Assembly (NCBI GenBank): GCA_900473205.1
Contig: UCLB01000033.1
Coordinates: 1-47,638 of the forward strand
Length of the DNA: 47,638 nucleotides
DNA from: Hyphomicrobiales bacterium
GTDB taxonomy: Bacteria; Pseudomonadota; Alphaproteobacteria; Rhizobiales; Rhizobiaceae
Direction of reading: 5' to 3'
The notes under the pieces are model-generated. The model was given only the letters and a program-made list of their open reading frames with translations. It ran no database searches and was not told where the DNA came from. Both the position numbers and the translations under genes were made by a program. Within the stretch, counting starts at the first letter, position 1. Each line of letters opens with the position of its first letter. Below, one piece after another: positions 34,720 through 43,643 of this stretch.

Positions 34720-36648
34720 TCAGGCCTTGAAAAAGGTTTCGGGGTTGGCGGGCCCGGGCGTCGGATATCCCCATGAATTCGGCATTGATTTGGGAACGTT
34801 CTGCATATTGTTCTTGACCACACCGTAGCTGTCGCTAGGCAGGCACACGCCGAAGACGTAAAACTGGTCGGCAGCGATCTCCAGTATTTCCGCCATAAGC
34901 TTTCGCTGCACCTCCGGGTCCGGTGAGCCCAGCACACGGTCATAACGCGCCAATGCATCCTTGACCGGCTGCGGCGGTTCGACCGCACCTTTGGACGCTG
35001 GATCGCGGTACCACAACTGCCATCCCTTTGCGTACAGCGCCTCGGTCGTGTTGGGAATGAAATAGCGCGGATCGAGAATGGCCGCGATGCCGCCATTGCC
35101 GCCGAATCGGTGTGCGGTCGCGTCGTAGTCGATGCCTTGGCGAACACGGACCTCCCATAGCGAACGATCCATGCTTCGCATTTGCACATCCACCCCCACC
35201 GCATGAAACATCGGCAGCGCCAGCTGGAAGATGTCGAGGAAGGTGGTTCGGGCCTGGTCGATCTCGAATATGACCGTCACCCGCTTGCCGTTTTCATCCT
35301 GCCGGAAACCTTCACCATCCTTGTTGGGAAGGATCTTGTCGAGCAGGGCGTTGGCCGCATCGGGTTCGTATTGGGTGAATTGCGTGGCCAGACGCTCGTT
35401 GTAAAGAGGGTCTTCCGCCCGCACAGCGGGTTGCGAGATCGTTCCCTGTCCGATGAACACCGTGTCGATGATCGCCTGCCGGTCCAGGGCCATCGAAAGC
35501 GCTGCCCTGAAATCCCTGTTGCCGTAGAGCTTGCGCTTGGCTTCGTCCGGATGGTTGAGGTTGAGTTGAAAAACCATCTCGTTGGTTTCGGTCGATGTCA
35601 GCGTATACAGGCCGAACTGGCCCTGTTCCTGCGAGTCGTAAAGCACCGCCCGGTTGGCCGGCGTGGCAATGTACTGGTCCATCAGATCGATTTCACCCTG
35701 CATCGCCTTCAACAGTAAGACCTGCGCATCGGCGACCATCTGATAGACGATGCGATCGATGTAGGGCAGTTGATTTCCCTCAGTATCGACCTTCCAGTAG
35801 AACGAGTTACGCTCGGCAATGGCGCGGTCGGTGCTTTGTCCCGGTGCGACCGCCATCTTCCAAGCATGGATGACGGGGCGCTGCGAATTCTGGAAAAACT
35901 CGTTGTCCACGACGAGTCCCGCTTCGCGTTGGAACAGCTGAATCCAGCCCGACGCGCCCTTGGTCTTGGCTTCCTGTTCGGCGTTAGGGTTGTACTTGAT
36001 GTGGAACTGCTTGAGATAATGTTTCGGCGCGCGGGTGGTCTGGTCGTCGTTGGCCCATGCCAGCCGCAACGGAAACAGACCGTTGGGTGCTGCGAAAATT
36101 ACCTTGAACGTCACATCGTCCACGGCTTCGAAGCGGGCCTTTTTTCCGCCTGCCCGCAAATGGTTCTGGCCGATATCGTTAAGGCCCTCGTAATCGAAGA
36201 TGTCCTCGTACCAGAACATGATGTCTTCCGTAGTGAATGGTTCGCCGTCCGACCACTTCATCCCCTTGCGCAGCCTGAAAGTAAATTCCGTGGCATCGGC
36301 GTTGCTTTCGTAGTGCTCTGCGACATTCGGTACCACGCCGGACCAATCTGGCTCGTACCGCAACAGCGGCTCGTAAGCTTGATAGCGGAACAGCATGGAA
36401 AGGGACCCGCCACCGACGATCGCGCTGTTCCAGTCACCGCCGTGTGTACCGACGCGGTCAAGCGGTGTGACGACCAGCGGGTTGATTGGTAGGCGGTTTG
36501 CAACGGCTGGCAGCTTGCCGTCCTTGACGATGGCGTCCAGCATGGCGGGTTCTTTAAAGGTGCTCGTTTGCGCAAAGGCTTGCAGGGCGGGCAATATGAC
36601 GGCAGCAGTGCTCGCAGCGAGAAACGCGCGGCGATTGAATCCTTGCAT
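34720..36648 (-). CDS. Periplasmic binding protein of a Dpp/Opp-type transporter (long form)
   Basis: A 642-residue family-5 solute-binding protein. The N-terminus has a twin-arginine-like signal (NRRAFLAASTAAVILPALQA), suggesting export in folded form. The mature part has PNVAEHYESNADATEFTFRL, RKGMKWSDGEPFTTEDIMFW and FRAALSMALDRQAIID, standard SBP_bac_5 landmarks. At 642 residues it is about 100 longer than DppA, consistent with the long-form subgroup thought to carry sugars or large ligands rather than dipeptides. AGGAGGAAACAA precedes ATG 36648. It is the first gene of the operon, transcribed away from the LacI gene. Confidence 0.92.
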   Translation of the reverse strand: MQGFNRRAFLAASTAAVILPALQAFAQTSTFKEPAMLDAIVKDGKLPAVANRLPINPLVVTPLDRVGTHGGDWNSAIVGGGSLSMLFRYQAYEPLLRYEPDWSGVVPNVAEHYESNADATEFTFRLRKGMKWSDGEPFTTEDIMFWYEDIFDYEGLNDIGQNHLRAGGKKARFEAVDDVTFKVIFAAPNGLFPLRLAWANDDQTTRAPKHYLKQFHIKYNPNAEQEAKTKGASGWIQLFQREAGLVVDNEFFQNSQRPVIHAWKMAVAPGQSTDRAIAERNSFYWKVDTEGNQLPYIDRIVYQMVADAQVLLLKAMQGEIDLMDQYIATPANRAVLYDSQEQGQFGLYTLTSTETNEMVFQLNLNHPDEAKRKLYGNRDFRAALSMALDRQAIIDTVFIGQGTISQPAVRAEDPLYNERLATQFTQYEPDAANALLDKILPNKDGEGFRQDENGKRVTVIFEIDQARTTFLDIFQLALPMFHAVGVDVQMRSMDRSLWEVRVRQGIDYDATAHRFGGNGGIAAILDPRYFIPNTTEALYAKGWQLWYRDPASKGAVEPPQPVKDALARYDRVLGSPDPEVQRKLMAEILEIAADQFYVFGVCLPSDSYGVVKNNMQNVPKSMPNSWGYPTPGPANPETFFKA

Positions 36649-36737
36649 TTGTTTCCTCCTCCAATCACGTATCGCGAGTTTACCTCTCCTCCTCAGGATT
36701 GACCCCGCAATATTGGACGGCTGCGTCGCCAAACAGA

Positions 36738-36783
36738 TAGCTTGCATTACCGTATTTGTTTAGCTTGTATTATGTATTTTGTT
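36738..36783. repeat. Two tandem 23-bp direct repeats in the divergent LacI/SBP promoter
   Basis: Units at 36738-36760 and 36761-36783 share 17 of 23 positions; both begin TAGCTTG and end TTTGTT. They lie about midway between the starts of the LacI-type regulator gene and the binding-protein gene. A period of 23 bases puts both units on nearly the same helix face, as expected of repeated operator or activator sites. Confidence 0.5.
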
Positions 36784-36786
36784 AGG

Positions 36787-36796
36787 TAAAGCGTTA
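36787..36796. promoter_or_regulatory. Possible LacI-type half-palindromic operator
   Basis: TAAAGCGTTA is an 8-of-10 palindrome with a central GC step, as in many LacI-family operators, 47 bases before the regulator start. It is a weak call based on shape and position. Confidence 0.25.
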
Positions 36797-36842
36797 TGTT
36801 TAATTTTATTTCGTTCGCGGCATCACAATGGGAGGATGCATT

Positions 36843-37853
36843 ATGCGCAAAGTGACATTGCAGGATATCGCCAATCACACCGGCCTGTCCAAATTCGCGG
36901 TATCATGCTCGCTGTCAGGAAAAGCCGGAGTCAGCGAGGCGACGCGCAAGCGCGTCGAGGACGCTGCCGCCACGCTGGGCTACCAGCGCCAAAAGCCTGC
37001 CGACGAGCAGCGCGAGATCACGCTGATCTTTCACGATCAGGTCGATAGCGTCAGCTACGAATTGCGCACCATGCTTCAGGACGGCATGCAGAAGGAGGCG
37101 CATCGGCTCGGCCAGCCGGTGCGTTTGCAGTGGACGCATGATGCCGACAGGGTCGAGGCGATGGTGCAGGATAGTGCTGGCATCATTCTTGTCGGGCCGC
37201 ATGAACAAATGACGCTGGACATCGTCAAGGCGTCCGGCGTGCCGTCGGTCCGGCTGGGTTGGGTGTTTCCCCTCGAACAGGCCGACCACGTCGGCGGCAC
37301 CGACCATGAAGCGGGGATTGCGGTTGGCGATTATCTGTTCAAACTAGGGCATCGCGACATCGCTTTCGTGCAGGGCAAGGAAGGCTATCGCGGACGTATG
37401 GAACGTTATCATGGTCTACGCGAAAGTCTTGACCAATACCCCGACGCAAGGTTGCACGATTTGCGCTTTGACGAAGATGGCGGATTTATCCCTGCGCTAC
37501 TACGTCTTCACAATGCCAAGATCGCACCGACAGCCTTGTTCTGCGCTCACGACGGACTGGCTCTCACCGCTGTTTCCGAACTCCTGGCGCGTGGTTACCG
37601 TATTCCGGAACACATGTCCGTTGTGGGCTTCGGCGACTTTTCTGCCGCGACCCAAATTTCCCCTCACTTAACAACCATCAAGGTACAGGGCGCAGAAATG
37701 GGCGCGACAGCCATGCGGCTACTCCTGGAACGCATCGAAACGCAAGGTCAGCCGGTCCTCGCAAGGCGCATACTTATTGCATCAACCTTTGTTGAGCGGA
37801 GGTCCTCAGGCGTTGCCCCGAGACATCCGAAATGGTTGGCTGCCTTCGAGTGA
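36843..37853 (+). CDS. LacI-family transcriptional regulator
   Basis: A 336-residue regulator. The N-terminal helix-turn-helix and hinge are visible (VTLQDIANHTGLSKFAVSCS, LSGKAGVSEATRKRVEDAAA, TLGYQRQ), followed by the sugar-binding periplasmic-like core with DHEAGIAVGDYLFKLGHRDI and the FCAHDGLALTAVSEL segment. The start is ATG 36843, 7 bases after GGGAGG; an upstream ATG at 36828 lies before that site. Divergence from the binding-protein gene suggests it represses cassette A until a sugar-like inducer binds. Confidence 0.92.
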   Translation: MRKVTLQDIANHTGLSKFAVSCSLSGKAGVSEATRKRVEDAAATLGYQRQKPADEQREITLIFHDQVDSVSYELRTMLQDGMQKEAHRLGQPVRLQWTHDADRVEAMVQDSAGIILVGPHEQMTLDIVKASGVPSVRLGWVFPLEQADHVGGTDHEAGIAVGDYLFKLGHRDIAFVQGKEGYRGRMERYHGLRESLDQYPDARLHDLRFDEDGGFIPALLRLHNAKIAPTALFCAHDGLALTAVSELLARGYRIPEHMSVVGFGDFSAATQISPHLTTIKVQGAEMGATAMRLLLERIETQGQPVLARRILIASTFVERRSSGVAPRHPKWLAAFE

Positions 37854-37934
37854 CGAAAGTTGACCGCGTTGATAAGAATCGAACCGGCGTATGCGCTTGA
37901 CAGCTATGCAAGATGATTGAAATTTCAGGGAGTT

Positions 37935-37973
37935 GAGGAGGGACATTAAGACCGCTCCTCCCTTCTGGTTTTT
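37935..37973 (+). terminator. Terminator candidate after the LacI gene
   Basis: GAGGAG (37935-37940) pairs with CTCCTC (37955-37960), followed by CCTTCTGGTTTTT. The T-run is separated from the stem by 8 bases, so efficiency is uncertain. Confidence 0.4.
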
Positions 37974-38065
37974 GTGTTAGCAAGAGCAAGCTAGGCCTAG
38001 ACCTTAGACGCAGCGTAGTTATGACGTTGGTGAACTGAAGGTCAATAAACCGTTGTTGTTGCTCA

Positions 38066-39205
38066 TTATGGATAGGCAGTTGCCCCATCCGGCTTGCGCG
38101 TGACCTTCCGCTCCCAGTGGACATAGTCGTCCTTCTGAAGCACCTTTTCGTCAATCTCGATGCCCCAGCCCGGACGATCAGGGCGGAGCTCCATATGCCC
38201 ATCCCGTGGGATGTAGGGATCAAGCGCCCACGGCGCATGCACGTGCGGCTTGAACTCGAGCACCTGAAAATTCGGCTGTGCTGCGCAGAAATGGACGTTG
38301 ACGGCGGTGGCCAGCGGTCCCATCGGATTATGCGGGGCCACGGTGACATAGTGCGCTTCCGCGATGGTCGCGATACGCCGCATTTCCGAGACGCCCCCGA
38401 CCACGCAAATATCAGGCTGGATGATGTCCGCACCATGATTGGATAGGAGATTGAGGAATTCGAAGCGGTTATAAAGCGACTCGCCGGTGGCCAGCGGTAC
38501 TTTTACCTTGGACTTCAATTCCTTCCATGCCGGGATATGCTCCGGGCGGATCGGCTCTTCGTAGAAAAGGGGATCGTTCGGCGCAATGGCGGCAGCAAGC
38601 TGCACAGCCTTGTAGGGCTCGAAAATCTTGGCATGCGCATCGAAAGCAAATTCGAAATGGGAAGGCGTGATCTCGCGAATGCGCCCGAACCAGTCTCCGG
38701 TCTCCTTCACCAGCTCGCCCCAGCGGCCGGAATGAAGATCGCGGCGGTAGGGGCTGAGTTTGAATGCCGTGTAGCCGTAATCCTCATTCAGCTGGAGCGT
38801 CTGCTCAAGCACCTGCTCAGGGTCAGGCGCGGTATAGACACCGCAATAGATGCGAACCCGGTCACGGACGCTACCGCCGAGCAGCATGTAGACAGGAAGC
38901 CCTGCAGCCTTGCCAGCGATATCCCACAAAGCGTGATCGATTGCGGAAATCGCGGCAAGACCGAGCGCTCCGGGAGGAAAGCGGCATTGCTGGTTAAGCT
39001 TCAGGACGAGGAATTCAACGCGCCGCGGATCCTCGCCTTCGATCTGGTGGAAAAGGTAGTCGAGCAAAGGAGGCAGCGCCCAGTCGGGACCGTGATTGTA
39101 GCACTCGCCCCAACCCGAAATGCCTTCGCTGGTTTCTATCTTGAGAAGCAGGCGCGGGCGATCGTCCACGCGCTGCATGTAGGTCTTGATTCCGGTAATA
39201 TGCAC
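38066..39205 (-). CDS. Enolase-superfamily acid-sugar dehydratase (galactonate dehydratase-like)
   Basis: A 379-residue two-domain protein of the mandelate racemase/muconate lactonising group. Metal ligands are Asp189 in EFAFDAHAK, Glu216/217 in LFYEEPIRPEH and Glu242 in ATGESLYNRF. His191 and His292 (APHNPMGPLAT) match the acid/base histidines of D-galactonate dehydratase, so removal of water from a sugar acid to give a 2-keto-3-deoxy acid is likely. The sugar cannot be read from sequence. It is the third gene after GntR and the DapA-like aldolase, 12 bases behind the latter, supplying that enzyme with its substrate. Confidence 0.88.
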   Translation of the reverse strand: MHITGIKTYMQRVDDRPRLLLKIETSEGISGWGECYNHGPDWALPPLLDYLFHQIEGEDPRRVEFLVLKLNQQCRFPPGALGLAAISAIDHALWDIAGKAAGLPVYMLLGGSVRDRVRIYCGVYTAPDPEQVLEQTLQLNEDYGYTAFKLSPYRRDLHSGRWGELVKETGDWFGRIREITPSHFEFAFDAHAKIFEPYKAVQLAAAIAPNDPLFYEEPIRPEHIPAWKELKSKVKVPLATGESLYNRFEFLNLLSNHGADIIQPDICVVGGVSEMRRIATIAEAHYVTVAPHNPMGPLATAVNVHFCAAQPNFQVLEFKPHVHAPWALDPYIPRDGHMELRPDRPGWGIEIDEKVLQKDDYVHWERKVTRKPDGATAYP

Positions 39206-39217
39206 GTTTTTCTCCGA

Positions 39218-40138
39218 TCAGGCCGCGAGGGATTCAGCCTTGACGCGATCAACGATGGCGCGAAGCGCCTCACGTTCCTCGTCATTCAGCGACACGACAC
39301 CTGGCACGCGCACGGGGCCGACATTGTTGCCAAGCATGCCGAGAGCCTCCTTGACGACCGTCACGTTGGCACCGTTGTTGTACTTGGTGCGCAGTGCCTC
39401 AAATCCGGCAATCGGGTCGATGAGCGCGCGTGCACCTGCGTAATCGCCATTTTCTAAAGCACGGTGAATGGCGTGAGAGCGCTCCGGGAAGACGTTTACG
39501 AGACCGGAGGTAAAGCCACGCGCACCCATGGCGTAGAAAGCTGGCGCCCAGCCCTCAGCCAGACCGCAGACCCAGACCGCCGGCGCATCGAGCGTGGAAC
39601 GAATGACGTCCGACAGAAGCATGAGGTTGGCCGAGGCAAATTTGATGCCTGCAATGTTGGGATGAAGGGCCAGTCTCCGGAAATCGGCGACTGAAAAGCT
39701 GTCGCTGCGCACATAAGCGATAACAGGTACCGTTGAGAAATCGGCAAGCTCAAGGAAATAGCCAGCTTGATAGGACGGCCCTGCGAAAGGATCCATCGGG
39801 TGGTGGCCCATGATCGCGTCGGCACCCGCGGCAATCGCGTCTTTTGCAAGCGCTTTCGCTTCCGTCAGCGACCGCCCGACAGCTGCGCTGACCAGGGATT
39901 TTCCAGCGACGGCCTCGATTGTGACGGCGTGGACTTTACGCACTTCATCGATTGTGAGGGTGAAGAACTCACCAGTATTCCCTGCCGCCATCAGATTATG
40001 CACCTTGGCGTTCGCGAGTGCCTTGATGAGACCTGTTAGTTTAGCAGTGTCGACCGAGCCGTCCTGCTGATAGGGTGTCACTGGCACACCAGAAATTCCG
40101 GTTAGCGCGTTTCTCACGGTCTGGAGTTTGTCACTCAC
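39218..40138 (-). CDS. DapA-family aldolase/dehydratase for a 2-keto-3-deoxy acid
   Basis: A 306-residue class I aldolase of the dihydrodipicolinate synthase superfamily. The Schiff-base Lys166 is in NIAGIKFASA, Tyr142 in PVIAYVRSD, and the carboxylate-binding loop is GNTGE (53-57; GTTGE in DapA). It is not housekeeping DapA: the regulator-dehydratase neighbours point to sugar-acid breakdown, such as 2-keto-3-deoxy-acid aldolase or 5-dehydro-4-deoxyglucarate dehydratase. The start is a GTG at 40138, only one base after the GntR stop region, with GGGAG upstream; the longer frame overlaps the GntR gene and is rejected. Confidence 0.88.
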   Translation of the reverse strand: MSDKLQTVRNALTGISGVPVTPYQQDGSVDTAKLTGLIKALANAKVHNLMAAGNTGEFFTLTIDEVRKVHAVTIEAVAGKSLVSAAVGRSLTEAKALAKDAIAAGADAIMGHHPMDPFAGPSYQAGYFLELADFSTVPVIAYVRSDSFSVADFRRLALHPNIAGIKFASANLMLLSDVIRSTLDAPAVWVCGLAEGWAPAFYAMGARGFTSGLVNVFPERSHAIHRALENGDYAGARALIDPIAGFEALRTKYNNGANVTVVKEALGMLGNNVGPVRVPGVVSLNDEEREALRAIVDRVKAESLAA

Positions 40139-40139
40139 G

Positions 40140-40850
40140 TCAGATTTCTCCCTCTTTCTTAAAAATGATGCTGAGATATGTGTCACCCGAACGGACGACA
40201 TGGTCACGCATGGTGCGCTCTGCCCTGTCGGCGTCAGCTGCTGAAATTGCTTCTGCAATCGCTACATGCTCATCGAGCGCCTTCTTTCGTTCAGTCGGAT
40301 CCAAATGGATGACCCGGCGAATGCTGGCATCGTAAAATTGCTGGCGCTCGATCAGTTTGGCAAGATAACCGCATTGCGAAGCCCGATGAATGTGATCATG
40401 AAAGCTTTCGTTGAGAGTGATCAAGCCATCGGCGTCTCCTGATGCCGTTGCCTCTCTCATGCGGTTGGCTATCGCTTGAATCTCCGCCCTGCCCTTTTTG
40501 TCTACGCGCTTAGCAGCGAGATGCGCGATCATCGATTCCAACGCAGCACGCGCCAGAATCATCTCTTCCGCCCAGGAACTGCTGAACTTCACGATTACAC
40601 CTCTGCGGGGAAGTGCTTCGACAAGACCTTCCGTTTCCAGCTGGCGCAGTGCCTCTTTGATCGGCGTCGTACTGACGCCGAACTGCTCCGCAAGGTTTCG
40701 CTCATTGATCTTTTGTCCGGTTGCGAACCGCCCGGAAATGATCGCACTGCGCATTGCGCGGTGGACATGATCGCGCACCGTGACTTGGAAGCTTGCATCG
40801 ATCTTTTCAAAGTCGGCCGTACTTACTGGAGACAGGTTTGCAGTTGCCAT
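40140..40850 (-). CDS. GntR-family (FCD domain) transcriptional regulator
   Basis: A 236-residue regulator. Residues 25-90 form the GntR winged helix (AIISGRFATGQKINERNLAE, QFGVSTTPIKEALRQLETEG); residues 100-225 form the all-helical FCD ligand domain with the metal-binding pattern of Asp/His in NESFHDHIH and late His residues. FCD regulators of this type typically respond to sugar acids or C4/C3 acids. It heads the operon with the aldolase and dehydratase and diverges from the cassette B binding-protein gene, so it probably represses both directions. Confidence 0.92.
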   Translation of the reverse strand: MATANLSPVSTADFEKIDASFQVTVRDHVHRAMRSAIISGRFATGQKINERNLAEQFGVSTTPIKEALRQLETEGLVEALPRRGVIVKFSSSWAEEMILARAALESMIAHLAAKRVDKKGRAEIQAIANRMREATASGDADGLITLNESFHDHIHRASQCGYLAKLIERQQFYDASIRRVIHLDPTERKKALDEHVAIAEAISAADADRAERTMRDHVVRSGDTYLSIIFKKEGEI

Positions 40851-40891
40851 TTTCCGAAAATCCGTTGACGAGGATCGATTTGTGTGAAACT

Positions 40892-40935
40892 TGATATATC
40901 AGATTTGAAATCCATGTCGATATCGAAATTTCGAT
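40892..40935. promoter_or_regulatory. Cluster of palindromes in the GntR/cassette B divergent promoter
   Basis: Three short palindromes are packed here: TGATATATCA (40892-40901), GATTTGAAATC (40902-40912) and ATCGAAATTTCGAT (40922-40935), the last a perfect 14-base palindrome overlapped by TCGATATCGA. They lie 42-76 bases from the GntR start and 33-76 from the binding-protein start, where GntR operators are expected. Confidence 0.5.
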
Positions 40936-40967
40936 TTGGTGAGGTTGAGGAGCCTTGGGAGGCTGAA

Positions 40968-42557
40968 ATGAAGACGCTCACACGCGCAGCTTTGACATGC
41001 GCAATCGCCGCTGCGGCATTTAATCCCGTTCACGCAGCGACTCCTAAAAACGAGTTGGTCATCGCCATCTCGATGACCAGTATGCGCGGGCTAGACCCGC
41101 ACGAGATAAATCAGCTGGAAGCTGCCGAGGTTGTCGCAAACCTGTACGACCGTCTGATTGCGCTGCCTGCGGACAACATAACGGATCCCCAGCCATCGCT
41201 GGCCGAAAGTTGGACGATTTCCGACGATGGAAAGACCTTCACGTTCAAGATTCGTGACGGCGCGCGTTTCCATTCCGGCAATCCGGTCACGGCACGGGAT
41301 GTGGAATGGTCTTTACATAGACTGGTCAAGCTCGGTCTGGCGCCGTCAACTGACCTGCGTCAGTGGGGCTTTTCTGCCAAGAATGTAGATCAACTCATCC
41401 GGGCCACAGATGAGCGGACACTTGTTCTCGAAACACCTGAAGTCTGGAACTCCAACCTCATCCTTTACTCGCTGGCCAGCTTTTCCACGTCGATAGTTGA
41501 TAGCAAACTCCTTGCCAGCAAGGAGAAGAATGGGGACTGGGCGCGAAACTATCTCCAGACTGCGGATGCTGGCTCTGGACCCTACGTTCTCATCACCTGG
41601 CGTTCCAACCAGCTCCTGATCGCTGACGCGTTCGAGGATTACTGGAAGGGCGTGCCTGCCATGAAGCGGGTGTATCTCGGCCACGTACCGGAATCGTCTG
41701 CGCAACGTCTGCAGATCGATGCAGGAGATGTCGACGTTGCGACCCGCCTCTCATCGACGGATCTTGCCGGTCTGGAACGTGATGGCAAAGTTACGGTGCA
41801 GAAGGTCCCCGGCTTCGGCTTCTATTACCTTGCCTTGAATCAAAAGGACGAGATTCTTTCAAACCCGAAAGTGCGCGAGGCGTTTCGCTACCTCATCGAC
41901 TATGACGGTCTCGCCGGTTCGGTGATGAAATATTACGGCATCAAACAGCAAACCATCATTCCCGCAGGCCTTCCGGGTGCATCAACGGAGATGCCCTACA
42001 AGCTGGACATCGTTAAGGCGAAGCAGTTGCTTGCCGAAGCTGGGTATCCGGACGGGTTTTCGAAGGTCTATTTCGCCCAGCCCGGCACACCGGAATCCGA
42101 AGTCGGCATTTCACTGCAAAACAGTGCCGCCAAGGCAGGCGTCAAGCTCGATCTGCAAATCGGCGACCAGATCGGAAAGTTTCGTTCGCGCCAGTTTCAA
42201 CTGTTCTCGTCACGAACGGGCGAGCGCCTGCCTGATCCACATTCAGTCCTTCAATCCTATGCAACAAACGCCAACAACTCCGACGAAGCCAAACTGACGG
42301 GGCTGGTCGCGTGGCGCTCGGCCTGGGACGTGCCCAAGGAAATTCAGGACATGGTCAAGGCGGCGGCCCACGAGACCGACCAAGTCGAGCGCGAAGAGCT
42401 ATATACGCGGATTAACGAGGCCTACCTACGATCCTCGCCTGCGCTCGTCACATCATTCCAACGCACCGACCCGAAAGCTGTCCGCAACGAGGTGAAAGGC
42501 TACGTCGGGCACCCGACATGGCTCACCCGGTGGGACACCGTGACCAAGGGCGAGTGA
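40968..42557 (+). CDS. Periplasmic binding protein of a Dpp/Opp-type transporter (cassette B)
   Basis: A 529-residue family-5 solute-binding protein with a Sec signal peptide (residues 1-23, ending PVHAA). Landmarks are GLDPHEINQLEAAEVVANLY, LAESWTISDDGKTFTFKIRD, GARFHSGNPVTARDVEWSLH and VREAFRYLIDYDGLAG. The length is standard for DppA/OppA. GGGAGGCTGAA precedes ATG 40968; the frame's earlier Met lies in the promoter region and is not used. With the sugar-acid enzymes across the divergent promoter, the ligand may be a sugar-acid derivative rather than a peptide. Confidence 0.92.
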   Translation: MKTLTRAALTCAIAAAAFNPVHAATPKNELVIAISMTSMRGLDPHEINQLEAAEVVANLYDRLIALPADNITDPQPSLAESWTISDDGKTFTFKIRDGARFHSGNPVTARDVEWSLHRLVKLGLAPSTDLRQWGFSAKNVDQLIRATDERTLVLETPEVWNSNLILYSLASFSTSIVDSKLLASKEKNGDWARNYLQTADAGSGPYVLITWRSNQLLIADAFEDYWKGVPAMKRVYLGHVPESSAQRLQIDAGDVDVATRLSSTDLAGLERDGKVTVQKVPGFGFYYLALNQKDEILSNPKVREAFRYLIDYDGLAGSVMKYYGIKQQTIIPAGLPGASTEMPYKLDIVKAKQLLAEAGYPDGFSKVYFAQPGTPESEVGISLQNSAAKAGVKLDLQIGDQIGKFRSRQFQLFSSRTGERLPDPHSVLQSYATNANNSDEAKLTGLVAWRSAWDVPKEIQDMVKAAAHETDQVEREELYTRINEAYLRSSPALVTSFQRTDPKAVRNEVKGYVGHPTWLTRWDTVTKGE

Positions 42558-42581
42558 CGACACAACTTCAAGGACAGTGGT

Positions 42582-43643
42582 ATGAGCATTACCCAGACCT
42601 CCGATGCCCAGCCGATCCGGAAATCCCGGTTCCCAAGGGCTGCAGGCAAGATCGCGACATCTTTTACTGTCATCCTGACGACACTCCTCGGCCTGATGAT
42701 GATCACCTTCACAGTCGGACGGATGGTTCCGGCTGATCCCGTAATCGCTGTCATCGGCGACCAGGCGGATCAGGCGACCTATGACCGTGTCTACAAAGAG
42801 ATGGGTCTGGACCGACCCATCTATGTGCAGTTCGGTCACTATTTAAGTGATGTTGTACAACTGGATTTTGGCCAGTCTATCATTACCAAGCAGGACGTGT
42901 CGAAGGATCTGGCACGGGTATTCCCGGCGACCATCGAACTGGCGACGCTGGCGATAATCTTCGGTGCCGGTCTTGGCATCCCACTGGGCGTCATCGCGGC
43001 GGTACGCAAAGGTACTTGGGTCGATCATCTCGCCCGCGTCGTCGGCCTCTTGGGTTATTCCACCCCGATCTTCTGGTTGGGCACCATCGTCATCCTCGTC
43101 TTCTACGCATATCTGGGAGCAATTCCGCCGGGTGGTCGAATTTATCTTTACGACGAAGGCATAGTACAGGGACGCACCAACTTCATTCTGATCGATGCCG
43201 TGCTGGGCGGTCACTGGAACGTATTCTGGAGCGCGCTCCACCACATCATCGCACCAGCAATCATCCTTGGTTACGCTTCTATGGCCTATATCAGTCGCAT
43301 GACGCGCAGCTTCATGCTCGAGCAGCTTCGTCAGGAATATATATTGACGGCGCGGGCCAAGGGCCTTGGGCAAAGACCCATTGTCTGGCGACACGCCTTT
43401 CGCAATATCCGCGTCCAGCTGTTGACAATCATCGCACTTGCCTATTGCGGCCTACTTGACGGCACCGTGCTGATCGAAACCGTTTTCGCGTGGCCGGGAC
43501 TCGGGTCCTACCTCACATCGGCGCTCTTCTTCGCCGATATGAACGCCGTGCTCGGCAGCGTGCTGCTGATCGGCATCATCTCGATTGCCATCAACCTGCT
43601 CTCCGACATCGTCTACCGCTTCATCGATCCGAGGACCCGCTAA
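42582..43643 (+). CDS. Dpp/Opp-type ABC permease (DppB-like, cassette B)
   Basis: A 353-residue permease, somewhat long because of a 40-residue polar N-terminus. Six helices are predicted, the first being TSFTVILTTLLGLMMITFTV followed by GRMVPADPV, equivalent to the LPGDP-type motif of DppB. The EAA loop is QEYILTARAKGLGQRPIVWR and the chain ends DIVYRFIDPRTR. It starts 24 bases after the binding-protein stop, and its stop overlaps the next gene's ATG (TAATG), so the genes are coupled. Confidence 0.92.
   Translation: MSITQTSDAQPIRKSRFPRAAGKIATSFTVILTTLLGLMMITFTVGRMVPADPVIAVIGDQADQATYDRVYKEMGLDRPIYVQFGHYLSDVVQLDFGQSIITKQDVSKDLARVFPATIELATLAIIFGAGLGIPLGVIAAVRKGTWVDHLARVVGLLGYSTPIFWLGTIVILVFYAYLGAIPPGGRIYLYDEGIVQGRTNFILIDAVLGGHWNVFWSALHHIIAPAIILGYASMAYISRMTRSFMLEQLRQEYILTARAKGLGQRPIVWRHAFRNIRVQLLTIIALAYCGLLDGTVLIETVFAWPGLGSYLTSALFFADMNAVLGSVLLIGIISIAINLLSDIVYRFIDPRTR

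Noticed and set aside
33519..34730. 403-codon plus-strand frame opposite the glycoside hydrolase gene
   Set aside because: Antisense shadow of a well-supported gene; residue composition is random and no motif is present.
38537..39457. 306-codon plus-strand frame opposite the dehydratase and aldolase genes
   Set aside because: Antisense shadow; spans two real genes on the other strand.
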